Counted from the first letter of the stretch, positions 25,742 through 36,999 are shown. The stretch is 64,000 bases of DNA from Bradyrhizobium manausense (GCF_018130615.1 NZ_JAFCKB010000010.1:173872-237871), one strand, 5' to 3'. Program-made: numbers and translations. The notes: generated by a model not told the origin, from the sequence alone.

Positions 25742-25924
25742 GGATACCTCCCTTGAAACGGGTGAGAGGGTGCCGAAGTGCGGCCGGCCGGTATGTGGAC
25801 GGCATCACACAGCTCCGGGCGCTGGCGAACGGTCAACGCACCCGCCCCGCAACCTCACGGAACCGCGATCTTTCACGCCCCCGTCGGTTGTATTCGCGGG
25901 CCCGGAGTCCTATGCCTGTGCGCC

Positions 25925-27946
<2,022 letters not shown>

Positions 27947-28252
27947 CGGGCGAGAGCGATCAGGCTCGGCTTGACGCCCCATCCCCGGCAAAATCTCGAA
28001 AACAACCCCATGCACAGTAACCGGGATTAGCGAAATCGAAGGCTTGAAGCGCAATGAGATCGGGATGAATCGCCGTCGCGCCCGAGCTTGCTGCTCGATC
28101 ATAATTTTTCCGAAAATCCGTAAATCACTTGACCCGTCGGGCAAAACAGGCGCATGATGACATCATCGGGGCTCGCGCGCTTTCCCGTCCGCATCGTCCG
28201 TCTCACCTGAATGTCAGCAGACGAACCGCTCCACAGCATCCATAGATAACCC
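27947..28252. other. Intergenic region between ygiQ-like gene and LLM pseudogene
   Basis: About 306 bases without a credible gene. The right half is AT-richer and contains the possible promoter/operator listed at 28129-28166. Nothing else stands out. Confidence 0.5.
28129..28166 (+). promoter_or_regulatory. Possible promoter with overlapping palindrome
   Basis: TTGACC (28129-28134) is followed after 18 bases by CATGAT (28153-28158), which overlaps a perfect palindrome ATGATG-A-CATCAT (28154-28166). It would drive the LLM/AhpD/VOC genes; the palindrome could be an operator. The -10 match is mediocre. Confidence 0.3.
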
Positions 28253-29276
28253 ATGAAGAAAATCGGATTCCTGTCCTTCGGACACTGGACACCCTCGCCG
28301 CAATCGCAGACGCGTTCGGCCGGGGACACGCTGCTGCAATCGATCGAGCTGGCGGTCGCAGCCGAGCAGCTCGGCGCGGATGGCGCCTATTTCCGTGTGC
28401 ACCATTTCGCGCGGCAGCTGGCCTCGCCCTTCCCGTTGCTTGCCGCCGTCGGCGCGAGGACGAGCACGATCGAGATCGGCACGGCCGTGATCGACATGCG
28501 CTACGAGAACCCGCTCTACATGGTGGAGGACGCGGGAAGCGCCGACCTCATCGCCGGCGGGCGGCTGCAGCTCGGCATCAGCCGCGGCTCGCCCGAGCAG
28601 GTGATCGATGGCTGGCGCTATTTCGGCTACCGGCCGGCCGAGGGCCAGAGCGATGCCGACATGGGCCGGCGCCATGCCGAGGTGTTTCTCGACCTGCTGC
28701 GCGGCGAAGGCTTTGCCGAGCCCAATCCGCAGCCGATGTTTCCGAATCCGCCGGGCATGTTGCGGCTCGAACCCCATTCGGCGGGCTTGCGCGAACGGAT
28801 CTGGTGGGGCGCCGGTTCGAACCGCCACCGCGGTGTGGGCGGCAAAGCTCGGCATGAATTTGCAGAGTTCGACGCTGAAGAACGACGAGACCGGCGAGGC
28901 CTTTCACGTGCAACAGGCCGCGCAGATCCGCGCCTATCGTGCCGCTTGGAAGGAGGCCGGCCATAGCCGCGAACCCCGCGTCTCCGTCAGCCGCAGCATC
29001 TTTGCCCTGATGAACGATCGCGACCGCGCCTATTTCGGCGGCGAGCGGGGCGGCGAGGACCAGATCGGCTTCATCGATCCGCGCACCCGCGCGATCTTCG
29101 GCCGCTCCTATGCTGCCGAGCCGGATGTACTGATCGAGCAGCTCAGGCAGGACGAGGCGATCGCCGAGGCCGATACGCTGCTGCTGACCATCCCGAACCA
29201 GCTCGGCGTGGACTATTGCGCGCATGCGATCGAAGCGATCCTGAAGAACGTCGCGCCGGCGCTGGGATGGCGCTAA
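28253..29276 (+). pseudogene. LLM class flavin-dependent oxidoreductase, frameshifted
   Basis: A luciferase-like monooxygenase gene interrupted by one base. The first 190 codons (MKKIGFLSFGHWTP, GADGAYFRVHHFARQL, TIEIGTAVIDMRYENP, GGRLQLGISRGSPEQV) run in frame from ATG 28253 to ERIWWGAGSN. The protein then continues one frame over as ATAVWAAKLGMNLQSSTL through to the end at 29276. Removing one C from AACCGCC at 28821-28826 restores an uninterrupted protein of about 340 residues. Both halves keep good codon usage, so the mutation is recent or a sequencing error. Intact members use reduced flavin and oxygen. Probably first gene of an operon with the AhpD-like and VOC genes. Confidence 0.75.
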
Positions 29277-29300
29277 GCCGGCGTTCAAGAGGACAGAGAT

Positions 29301-29747
29301 ATGCATGCCGACCGACTGTTACCCGCGCAGATCGCCCCCGAGGGCTACGCAGCGCTGCGCGCGGTTGAGGCCTACATCCACAAATGCGGGCTGCCGAGAG
29401 GCTTGATCGAGCTCGTGAAGATGCGCGCCTCTCAGATCAATGGCTGTGCTTATTGCCTTGACGTCCACAGCAGGGATGCGCGCAAGCATGGCGAAAGCGA
29501 GCAGCGGCTCTACCTTCTCGATGCCTGGCGTGAATCGCCGCTCTATTCGCTGGCCGAACGCGCCGCACTGGCCTGGACCGAGGCGCTCACCAACATCGCC
29601 GCGACGCGCGCGCCGGATGCGGACTATGAAGAGCTGAAGAAGCAGTTCACCGACAAGGAGATCGCCGATCTCACCATCCTCATCGGCATGATCAATGTCT
29701 GGAATCGGCTCGCGATCGGCATGCGCTACGTGCACGACGTAAGCTGA
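29301..29747 (+). CDS. Carboxymuconolactone decarboxylase/AhpD-like family protein
   Basis: A 148-residue AhpD-core protein. The redox motif is CAYCLDVH (Cys-x2-Cys-x3-His) in KMRASQINGCAYCLDVHS, the signature of alkylhydroperoxidase AhpD-like proteins that use the Cys pair to reduce peroxides or relay electrons. The downstream LAERAALAWTEALTNI and DLTILIGMINVWNRLA helices complete the fold. It starts 24 bases after the LLM pseudogene and ends 17 bases before the VOC gene, suggesting one transcript with an oxidative function. Confidence 0.85.
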   Translation: MHADRLLPAQIAPEGYAALRAVEAYIHKCGLPRGLIELVKMRASQINGCAYCLDVHSRDARKHGESEQRLYLLDAWRESPLYSLAERAALAWTEALTNIAATRAPDADYEELKKQFTDKEIADLTILIGMINVWNRLAIGMRYVHDVS

Positions 29748-29764
29748 GTTCGCCGGGTCGCGCG

Positions 29765-30163
29765 ATGAATCAGCATCTGTCCCTCGTCAGTCTCGCGGTC
29801 GCGGATTATGATGAAGCGATCGCCTTCTTCACGCGCGCTTTGGATTTCGAGCTTTGCGAGGACACTCCCCTTGGTGGCGGCAAACGCTGGGTGGTGGTGC
29901 GACCGCGTGGCAATTTTGGCTCTGGCCTGCTGCTGGCGCGCGCGGACGGCCCACAGCAGACGGCGCGCATCGGCGACCAGACCGGAGGGCGCGTCTTCCT
30001 GTTCCTGGAAACGGATGATTTCGAGCGAGATCATGCGCGCATGATCGCTGCCGGTGTGCGCTTCGTCGAGACGCCACGACACGAGGCCTATGGCGTCGTG
30101 GCGGTTTTCGAGGATCTCTACGGCAACCGCTGGGACTTGATCCAATCTATCAAGCGCAGCTGA
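29765..30163 (+). CDS. VOC family (glyoxalase-like) protein
   Basis: A 132-residue vicinal-oxygen-chelate protein: LVSLAVADYDEAIAFFTRALDFEL opens the first beta-alpha-beta unit, GGRVFLFLETDDFERDHARMIAAG the second, and VAVFEDLYGNRWDLIQ closes with the metal-ligand Glu and the Asn-Arg pair typical of the family. It may act in glyoxal detoxification, antibiotic resistance or ring cleavage; the sequence does not decide. Probably co-transcribed with the AhpD-like gene. Confidence 0.82.
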   Translation: MNQHLSLVSLAVADYDEAIAFFTRALDFELCEDTPLGGGKRWVVVRPRGNFGSGLLLARADGPQQTARIGDQTGGRVFLFLETDDFERDHARMIAAGVRFVETPRHEAYGVVAVFEDLYGNRWDLIQSIKRS

Positions 30164-30187
30164 CGCGCTCGCCGCCGCTTCCAGAGT

Positions 30188-31507
30188 TCACCCCGTCTTC
30201 GTCCCGGTGACGACGGCCAACGCCTCGACGAGGCGGTCGAGATCGGCCTCGTCGGTGAAGAGGGCCGGCGTTACGCGGATGCATTGGCCCTTGGCGACGC
30301 CGGCCCGGCGCACCGTCATGATCTTGTGGCTGTCGCGGAGCTTCGCGACGATCGCCTCGTTGTCGGCCTTGCTGGTCTTGCCGGCGAGGCGGAAGGACGT
30401 GATGGCACCATAGGAGCCTGTCTCATCCGGCGTCAGGATCTCGAGGTCCTTGAAGCCGCGGGCGCGGCTCACCCAATAGTCGCGCAAGTATCGCAGGCGG
30501 GCCTGCTTGGCCGCGGCGCCGACCTGCTGATGCAGCGCCAGCGCCGTGGGCACCGTCAGCACCGTGGCGAAATTGACCGTGCCGGTGTGAACCCGCGAGC
30601 GGATATCGGTCTCGGCAAAGTCCTCGTCGCCCATGTCGCGGTCGATGGCCGCGAGGCGGTCCTTCCTGATGTAGAGGAAGCCCACGCCCAGCGGCGCGCC
30701 GATCCATTTGTGCAAATTGAAGCCGACGAAATCGGACTCGAGCTCATTGACGCGGAAGTCGATCTGTCCCCAGGAATGCGCGGCATCGACGATGGTGTCG
30801 ATGCCCCTGGCCTTCGCCATGCGGGCGATCTCGGCGACCGGCATGACGAAGCCGGTGCGGTGGCTGACATGGGTCAGCAGGAGCAGTCGCGTCGTCGGGT
30901 TCGCCTCGATGGTGCGGGCATAGGCGTCCAGCACGGCCTGGCGGCTGGCGGGCTCCGGCACGTCGAACTTGACCACATCGACGCCGCGGCGCGCCTTCAG
31001 CGCGTTCATCGCATACTGCATCGAATCATAGTCGAGGTCGGCATAGAGCACGCCGTCGCCGGGCTTCAGCCTGTTGTAGCCGCCGATGAGGAGCTGCAAC
31101 GCTTCGGTCGCACCGCGAGTGAGCGCGATCTCGTCGGGCGCAGCACCGACCGCCTCCGCCACCTTTACGCGCACAGCCTCGAAGTCGGCGCCCGCGCGCT
31201 GTCGCGCGTAAAACGTGTTCTGATAATTGATCATGTCGGACTGGCGGATGAACTCGCGCCGCACAGGCTCGGGCATGATGCCCCAATAGCCGTTCTCGAA
31301 ATTGACGACGTCAGGCGTCACGGCATAGAGCCTCTTCACGGCGGCCCAATAGGACTTGTCCGTGGCGATGGCGGCGGCCGAACCGGTCGGCGCCGCCGGG
31401 AGGCTTTCGGCGGCAAACGCCGGTGCCTCGAACGGGGCTACCGCTCCGGCCAAAAGACCCTTCAGGAGCGACCGGCGGCCGGACGACATTGTCTCAGTCA
31501 GATGCAT
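30188..31507 (-). CDS. Tat-exported aminotransferase class V-fold PLP enzyme (isopenicillin-N-epimerase-like)
   Basis: A 439-residue protein beginning at ATG 31507 (GGAG nine bases upstream). The N-terminus carries a twin-arginine signal, SGRRSLLKGLLAGAVAP, ending near AFAAES. The PLP domain shows ITLTRGATEAL-like EIALTRGATEALQLLIGGYN, TIVDAAHSWGQID with the cofactor-binding Asp, and the Schiff-base lysine in FNLHKWIGAPLGVGF. The fold is that of cysteine desulfurases and isopenicillin N epimerases; export by Tat points to a periplasmic role, which is unusual for PLP enzymes. Substrate unknown. Convergent with the VOC gene. Confidence 0.82.
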   Translation of the reverse strand: MHLTETMSSGRRSLLKGLLAGAVAPFEAPAFAAESLPAAPTGSAAAIATDKSYWAAVKRLYAVTPDVVNFENGYWGIMPEPVRREFIRQSDMINYQNTFYARQRAGADFEAVRVKVAEAVGAAPDEIALTRGATEALQLLIGGYNRLKPGDGVLYADLDYDSMQYAMNALKARRGVDVVKFDVPEPASRQAVLDAYARTIEANPTTRLLLLTHVSHRTGFVMPVAEIARMAKARGIDTIVDAAHSWGQIDFRVNELESDFVGFNLHKWIGAPLGVGFLYIRKDRLAAIDRDMGDEDFAETDIRSRVHTGTVNFATVLTVPTALALHQQVGAAAKQARLRYLRDYWVSRARGFKDLEILTPDETGSYGAITSFRLAGKTSKADNEAIVAKLRDSHKIMTVRRAGVAKGQCIRVTPALFTDEADLDRLVEALAVVTGTKTG

Positions 31508-31870
31508 TTCAATCTCCACGATGCGCGGCGAAGGGAGCAGCGATCAGTAGAGCGGGAATGACGGGACGATGACAGTACGATGATCGGCACGCCGCCGGGG
31601 CTCATGCGGCAAAGGACGCCCCCAACCGCCTCGATGCGGAATGGCGGAAGGAAGAAGGCGCAGGCCTGGGTGACGGTCGGCAAATGAGCTGTCGCGCCCG
31701 CCGCAACGGCCCGCCACAGCGACCGGATTTTGACGATTGATTCCGTTGAGGAAATTTGAAATATTGCGATGACGAAGCGGGCCACGCGACGGCTCGCGCA
31801 GGGGCTGATTGTTCGCGTTGCGTCCAGCTCCATCTCACTCAACCGAAACAATCTGTGGCGGCACTGGCGG
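31508..31870. other. Intergenic region upstream of nagZ
   Basis: About 363 bases between the divergent aminotransferase-fold and nagZ starts. It must hold both promoters. A TTGACG at 31730-31735 is seen, but no well-spaced -10 element follows it. No gene or repeat recognised. Confidence 0.4.
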
Positions 31871-32968
31871 ATGAGCGATTCCCTTCTTGCAACGGTCGGC
31901 GACCATTTCTTCCTCGGGCTTCGGCCGACCAGCGTCCTCGACGACCGCGATCGCGCGCTGCTGCGCGATCTCAAGCCGGCGGGCGTCATCCTCTACAAGA
32001 GCAATTTTCGTCACGATCTGCCCTATCGGGACTGGCTGGCGATCCACCGGGACCTGATCGCCGCGATCCGCGATGCCTCGCAGCGCGACAAGCAGTTCAT
32101 CGCCATCGATCATGAAGGCGGCCGCGTGTGCCGCACGCCGCCGCCGATCACGCGCTTTTCCTATGCAGCGCGCTGGGCCGGAACCGCGGAGCAGGTCGGC
32201 GACGCCATGGGCGTCGAGCTCGCCTCGCTCGGCTGCAACCTGAATTTTGCGCCGGTGCTCGACATTCACAGCAACCCCGCCAATCCCGTGATCGGCGAGC
32301 GTGCCTTTGGCCGCACGGCCGACGACGTCATCAAGTCGATGCTTCCGTTCACCAGGGCGATGGAGCGCCAGGGCGTGCGGGCCTGCGGCAAGCACTTCCC
32401 CGGGCATGGCGACACGCAGGTGGATTCGCATCACGAATTGCCGGTGCTCGATCTCGACCTCGACCAGATCAAAGCGCGCGAGCTAAAGCCGTTTGCCGCC
32501 GCGATCGAGGGCGGCATCGGGATGATGATGACGTCCCACATTCTCTACAGGAAGCTCGACCCCAACGATCCCGTCACGCTGTCGCGCGCGATCACGCAAG
32601 GGCTGTTGCGCGAGGCGATGGATTTCCGCGGCGTGATCGTGTCCGACGACGTCGGCATGCGCGCGATGGCGGGCCGGCTCGACGCGCCGGATTCCGGCGC
32701 GCGCTTCATGGCGGCCGGCAACGACATGCTGATGATCTGCTCGCATCTGACCGACACCGAACGCGCCCGCTTCCTCGCCCGATCGATCATCGACGGCGTC
32801 GATTCCGGCAGGCTCGATCCGGCCGTGCTGGCGGCGTCGCGCCAGCGCGTTCACGCAATGCTGGACAGCACCGCGCAAAACGAGGTCGTGGAGCTGCCCG
32901 CCGAGGTGCTCGCCCGCCATCGTAGCGCCGGCACCCAGTTCGAGGCGACGACCGTCGAAGTCGTGTAG
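31871..32968 (+). CDS. nagZ: Beta-N-acetylhexosaminidase, glycoside hydrolase family 3
   Basis: A 365-residue NagZ-type enzyme that removes N-acetylglucosamine from anhydromuropeptides in cytosolic cell-wall recycling. Seen: FIAIDHEGGRVCR near residue 80; the family-specific KHFPGHGDTQVDSHHELPVL, with the His of the flexible loop; and the nucleophile aspartate in GVIVSDDVGMRAMAG. The frame is open upstream to 31769, but residues before ATG 31871 (MSDSLLATVGDHFFLGL) look non-homologous. The AmpG-like permease at 54434 would supply its substrate. Convergent with the DUF2478 gene. Confidence 0.88.
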   Translation: MSDSLLATVGDHFFLGLRPTSVLDDRDRALLRDLKPAGVILYKSNFRHDLPYRDWLAIHRDLIAAIRDASQRDKQFIAIDHEGGRVCRTPPPITRFSYAARWAGTAEQVGDAMGVELASLGCNLNFAPVLDIHSNPANPVIGERAFGRTADDVIKSMLPFTRAMERQGVRACGKHFPGHGDTQVDSHHELPVLDLDLDQIKARELKPFAAAIEGGIGMMMTSHILYRKLDPNDPVTLSRAITQGLLREAMDFRGVIVSDDVGMRAMAGRLDAPDSGARFMAAGNDMLMICSHLTDTERARFLARSIIDGVDSGRLDPAVLAASRQRVHAMLDSTAQNEVVELPAEVLARHRSAGTQFEATTVEVV

Positions 32969-32988
32969 GGCCGGCACGGCCACATCCA

Positions 32989-33582
32989 TCAGCAAGACAG
33001 GACGTTCGTCGACGTCGGCGCCGTTGAGCGGCGTATCCCCTGCGCCCATCGTTCGACCTCGGCGAGGTCGGCGCCAAGCTCGGTTGCGAGATCGCCGGCA
33101 AAACTGCGCCATGCCGGCAGATTGCCCTGGGGCACACCGATCACGACCACGATGTTCCGCTCGATGGCTGCGGCAATGAGATCGAGCAGTCCTTCTCCCT
33201 CGCACTCGGCCTTGCCGAACTTGTTGAGAACCAGGACGTCCGGTGATGCCTCGAGACTCTTTTCGATGCGGACCGCGACGTCCGCGAGGGCTCCCTCGTC
33301 GAGCCGGCAGCCGGCGGCGCCCGCGCCGCGATCTTCGAAGATCGGCGTCCGCCGACCGGTGGCAAGGTCCTCGAGCACCACGTCGCAGCGCCGCTCCGGT
33401 GTTGCGTCGATGATGTGCTGCAGCACGCCGGCCAGCGAGAGCCCGCGTCCTCGGCAGGCCGCCACGAGCGCCGCGAACGTGGCAGCGGGATACTGGTTCT
33501 GGGGATAGACGAGTGCGGTCAGCAGCGACGCTCGCTGGTTGGCCGGCTCGGAACTGGGAACGGAGAGCGAAACAGGCATCAT
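32989..33582 (-). CDS. DUF2478 family protein
   Basis: A 197-residue protein starting at the first of two ATGs (33582/33579). Features: LTALVYPQNQYPAATFAALVA near the start, CRLDEGALADVAVRIEKSL and PDVLVLNKFGKAECEGEGL, the DUF2478 core that resembles a P-loop-like nucleotide fold without an obvious Walker A. FAGDLATELGADLAEVERWA closes it. DUF2478 genes often lie by molybdate or metal genes; here the neighbour is a copper chaperone, 20 bases upstream on the same strand, so a metal-related role is plausible but not shown. Confidence 0.72.
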   Translation of the reverse strand: MMPVSLSVPSSEPANQRASLLTALVYPQNQYPAATFAALVAACRGRGLSLAGVLQHIIDATPERRCDVVLEDLATGRRTPIFEDRGAGAAGCRLDEGALADVAVRIEKSLEASPDVLVLNKFGKAECEGEGLLDLIAAAIERNIVVVIGVPQGNLPAWRSFAGDLATELGADLAEVERWAQGIRRSTAPTSTNVLSC

Positions 33583-33602
33583 GTGGTTTCCAAAAGTCTG
33601 CA

Positions 33603-34466
33603 TTACTCGATGAGGATCGGCGCGGCGATATCGATGCGGTCGTCTTTCTTCATGTCGATGCCGAGCGCCAGCGACCACTTCCCGCTTGCCGCGGTCGTCA
33701 TGCTGACGCGCCATTTGTCGGCTGCGATCCGCGTCGCGGATGCGGTCACTGGCGCGATGTTCTTGTCGGGATTGGCCAACGTCACCGACAGCGCATCGAC
33801 GGTCAGCGGCTGTTCATCGCCGTCGTAGAGCTGAACCGACACCTCGACGGGACCGGTCCGACCGGGCGTGACGGTCACATCGGCCATCACGCGCGTGCCG
33901 CAGATATGCGTGAAGAAGGGTTCGTCGGTCGATGGAGCAGCGTTCGTCTTCTGCGCCGGAGGCAATGCCGGCGACGCGGCTTCGGTCGAGGCGATCTGGA
34001 GCCTGGGGCCCTTGGCGCCGACACTGCCGACATCAAAGGTGGTCTCAATCTTTCCCGAACGCTGAAAGTTCAACGTGACCGGGATCCGCTGCCCCTCCTC
34101 GAAGGGCGCGGTCAACCCGATGAACATGATGTGGTTGCCACCCGGCGCGAGCGTGACGATCTCGTCCGGCGGAATCGTCAGACCCTGCTCGAGCGGACGC
34201 ATCGTCATGATGCCATCCTGCATCGTCATCTGATGGATCTCGACGCTGGTGGCGGCCGGGCTGGCGGCGGACAGAAGACGGTCCGCCGTGGCGCCGCGAT
34301 TCTCGATGGTGAGGTAGCCGCCCGCAACCTTCGCGCCCTTCGGCGTGGCGCGGCTCCAGGCCTGACTGACGACGATGTCGGCATGATCGGCGAGTGTCGG
34401 CGCGGAGCCGATGAACGCCAAAGCGGCCGCAAGGACCACGGCGATGCTTCCAAACTTCTCGAACAT
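33603..34466 (-). CDS. PCuAC-type periplasmic copper chaperone fused to a C-terminal YtkA/FixH-like domain
   Basis: A 287-residue secreted protein: signal peptide (FGSIAVVLAAALAFIGSAPTLA), then a PCuAC domain (about 25-160) with the copper ligands in SVEIHQMTMQDGIMTMRPL and LAPGGNHIMFIGL, the His/Met pattern that hands Cu(I) to cytochrome oxidase. After an Ala/Pro linker with FFTHICGTRVMADVTVTP, residues about 190-287 form a beta-rich domain (PVEVSVQLYDGDEQPLTVDAL, WSLALGIDMKKDDR) resembling YtkA-like domains of copper proteins. The ATG at 34466 is used. The extra Met/His/Cys may add a second metal site. Confidence 0.8.
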   Translation of the reverse strand: MFEKFGSIAVVLAAALAFIGSAPTLADHADIVVSQAWSRATPKGAKVAGGYLTIENRGATADRLLSAASPAATSVEIHQMTMQDGIMTMRPLEQGLTIPPDEIVTLAPGGNHIMFIGLTAPFEEGQRIPVTLNFQRSGKIETTFDVGSVGAKGPRLQIASTEAASPALPPAQKTNAAPSTDEPFFTHICGTRVMADVTVTPGRTGPVEVSVQLYDGDEQPLTVDALSVTLANPDKNIAPVTASATRIAADKWRVSMTTAASGKWSLALGIDMKKDDRIDIAAPILIE

Positions 34467-34799
34467 GACGATCTCCGTCTCAGAGGAACGAGAGCCGCGA
34501 CCGGGCGTCCCCGGCGCGATGTGCAGCGCCCTGGACGACGTTGCCGCTCGACACTCCCTACGCCGTGACGATCGACAGCTCTTTGTCTGGACACAAACTA
34601 CGGCGCCATTCGCCCGTGGGCTTGATCTCCGACAAAGATTCCGCCGCACGCAGCGACCATTGTTGCGATGTGAGGCCACCGGAGAGCCTTACCCATTCGT
34701 TAACCGGCATCTCCCGTGTTTTTCCGGCTGGGAACATCACCGAATTGCGTTTCGGTGCCCATGAACGAAGCTTGTGAATGCGACCGGCAGGAGAGACCG
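34467..34799. other. Intergenic region between divergent copper chaperone and 79-aa genes
   Basis: About 333 bases. It carries a short TTTGT-N6-ACAAA inverted repeat at 34582-34597 and a GTTAAC at 34698-34703. No gene is credible here and no promoter can be called firmly. Confidence 0.4.
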
Positions 34800-35039
34800 A
34801 TGATCAGGGCGATCGAGTTGTTTCGGATGAAGGCCGACGAGTGCGAGCGGCGCGCGAAGCGCACCCTTGATAAATCAGAGCAAGCCGAATTGGTGGATAT
34901 GTCCGCCGAGCTTCACTGGCTGTCCGGAGAAGCCGCACGGCTGCAGAGCCGGATCACGCAACTCGAAGCGTGCGAGACATCCATCACCGATCGCCGGATC
35001 GCGCCGGCTTCCGCAGCCCCGGAAGCGCCAGTCCTCTGA
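34800..35039 (+). CDS. Small conserved-looking helical protein, 79 aa
   Basis: Starts at ATG 34800 with GGAGAG seven bases upstream; an upstream ATG at 34761 is in frame but lacks such a site. The product has ELFRMKADECERRAKRT, then ELVDMSAELHWLSGEAARL, two predicted amphipathic helices with one Cys in each half, and a disordered Ala/Pro tail. It resembles small Bradyrhizobium proteins of unknown function that begin with an FRxxAxECxxxA-type helix. Cytosolic, no membrane segment. Function unknown. Confidence 0.6.
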   Translation: MIRAIELFRMKADECERRAKRTLDKSEQAELVDMSAELHWLSGEAARLQSRITQLEACETSITDRRIAPASAAPEAPVL

Positions 35040-35172
35040 ACCGCGATGGTGCGTGCCGGACCGAACCGCGCCTCGAAGAACCACAAATGTGCGCTCGTCC
35101 CCGACCGGCAACGCGCAACGGCAGCCGGGAACTACTGTGACGGTCCGGTGCTGTCACCGTAACTCAGGCGGT

Positions 35173-35637
35173 TCACTGGATGGGATCAATCAGGTCCCCT
35201 CGCAGGGTGCATGACGCATTTATGGTGCTTGCATTCGTGAAGGTGCTGACCACGACGAACGGAAATCTGGATTGTCCGACGAGCCAATCCGCTTGGGACT
35301 CGACGCTCGTCGTAAAGGTTCCCCCGGTGACTTGCGCCTGCGGCATTGGCAAGGCCAAAAATCGCTGGATGGGCGCACCGTGAAATTGCGTGGCGATCTC
35401 CAAAACAGCCTGCTGCGCGGCGACCGAACCGCCGAAGACACAGTTGATTTTCCTGATCATCAACAGCTTGTCCGCCGGCGTCTGGCTGAAATACACGTTG
35501 CAGGTGCTCGCGAAGCACGGACCCGACGACGCAGTCTCATCGTAATAGGTGCCATATGTAAGCGGCGCCGCGGAAGAATTGACCGCCGGCACAAGGGTGA
35601 AGCCAGCGAGCGCGATCAACAAAGCACGTCCTTTCAT
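35173..35637 (-). CDS. Secreted hypothetical protein, 154 aa
   Basis: ATG 35637 has a GGAGG box seven bases upstream. The product has a signal peptide (GRALLIALAGFTLVPAVNSSA) and a mature part rich in beta-type residues with three or four cysteines (GPCFASTCNVYF, INCVFGG, INASCTLRG) likely to form disulfides in the periplasm. No domain recognised. The neighbours are also small or secreted unknowns. Codon usage is somewhat less GC-biased than in the core genes. Confidence 0.65.
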   Translation of the reverse strand: MKGRALLIALAGFTLVPAVNSSAAPLTYGTYYDETASSGPCFASTCNVYFSQTPADKLLMIRKINCVFGGSVAAQQAVLEIATQFHGAPIQRFLALPMPQAQVTGGTFTTSVESQADWLVGQSRFPFVVVSTFTNASTINASCTLRGDLIDPIQ

Positions 35638-35923
35638 TCCAACCTCCAAATCGATTTTCAATGGCAGGGGTTGGTCGTTCTGCGGTGCAGCCGGTTCAAT
35701 GCAACGAGTCCAGCGATCCAAAAGAATTCACGAGGCTATTGAACGGCCGTCGGGCGCAACGGGCTGCCGCAGCCGCGACGAAACCATTTTCCTGAGGGTA
35801 CGAAACCGTCCTGAAACAGCGGAGTCGTTCTCCTGGCCGCAATCAGATCGAGACGCGCACGGGCTTTCATGCCTGCAAGATGTGGCAAGCCGCAGCTCTC
35901 GCCGGCAATGTCACGCGGCGTCG

Positions 35924-36826
35924 TTACAGCTTTCCATAGACTCGCGCGGCAACCGCCTTCAGGTGCACGACCGAACCAGACTCAGGATGCGGCTTGACCG
36001 GCGCGAACAGGATCGAAGCCTGCCTGCCGTTCTTCCAGACAAAGACGTTGACGGCGTTGCCGTTGCCCTTGGTGCAGGAGTGCTCGCCGAATGCTTCACT
36101 GCCGAGCTCGGGTATCGCCACATGCTGGCACGGGCCCGGGCGCTTCATCATGCTGATGACCGTGGCGCGGGAGATCGCGATCACCGCGACGGCCATGGTG
36201 TTGGCCTCGCGGTCGAACATCATGCAGCTGCCGGCGCCGGTCCGCTGGAGCGTCAGCGTGCTCTTGTCGAGAAAACCGTCGGCATCCGCAGCCGTGAGCC
36301 ATTCGCAATCGCCAAACCGCTCGCTGCTCTTGCCTACATTCCCGATGGCGGCGCGCGCGGCTTCGGTGACCGGTCCGAGCAGTGCGTCGTCGGCACGCCG
36401 GCCGATCGGATAGACGCTGATCTGCAGAATGTAGTCGCCGGACAGGGCGACGACCGAGGCCTCCTGGCGCTCTGCGCCGGCGGCGCTCGTTCCGCCCTGG
36501 CCTTCGTCACCGATCCCGGACACCGCGTTGAGCGGCATGCGCTCGCCAAGCGTCTTGACGAAGGTCGCGTACAATTCCCTGGCGCGGTCCTTGTCGGGAT
36601 TGCGGAAGACGGACAGCATCATCGTGTCGCCGCGCCCGGCCTGGTAGATGCAGCCGCGGCCGTCCTGATTTGAGATCAGCGACCATTTGAGCGCCGGCAT
36701 CGCCCCGGCGAGTTGCTGGGCGCTGATGAACGGGCAGGTTTCGGCCGCGTGCACGGGAGGCACCGGGACGACTGCAATTGCGAGCAACACAGCGAGGCAG
36801 GAGAACAGGCGATCGATCATGCGCAT
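35924..36826 (-). CDS. Secreted hypothetical protein with two copies of a Cys-containing repeat, 300 aa
   Basis: Signal peptide LFSCLAVLLAIAVVPVPPVHA, cleavage before AETCPF. The mature part seems to be an internal duplication: unit 1 has CPFISAQQLAGAMPA then GRGCIYQAGRGDTMMLSVF; unit 2 has CEWLTAADADGFLD then GAGSCMMFDREANTMAVAVI. Each pairs an early Cys with a Cys about 30-37 residues later. A further Cys pair (CQHV, HSCTKG) lies in the last third. No known family. ATG 36826 is listed; ATG 36820 is possible. Probably periplasmic. Confidence 0.65.
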   Translation of the reverse strand: MRMIDRLFSCLAVLLAIAVVPVPPVHAAETCPFISAQQLAGAMPALKWSLISNQDGRGCIYQAGRGDTMMLSVFRNPDKDRARELYATFVKTLGERMPLNAVSGIGDEGQGGTSAAGAERQEASVVALSGDYILQISVYPIGRRADDALLGPVTEAARAAIGNVGKSSERFGDCEWLTAADADGFLDKSTLTLQRTGAGSCMMFDREANTMAVAVIAISRATVISMMKRPGPCQHVAIPELGSEAFGEHSCTKGNGNAVNVFVWKNGRQASILFAPVKPHPESGSVVHLKAVAARVYGKL

Positions 36827-36999
36827 TGGAAAACTGACTATCACTATTGGCGCGCCGCGACCGGCGAAGATGACAGTCCTGCTTCGCCGTGGCGCTATGA
36901 CACCGGAGCCTATCACATGCTAAAGAATATGCGGCCCCGCTCGATCTAGCGCTGCGGCTCGGGCGGTGGCAATCCCGGCGCGCTCAATGGACAACGTGC

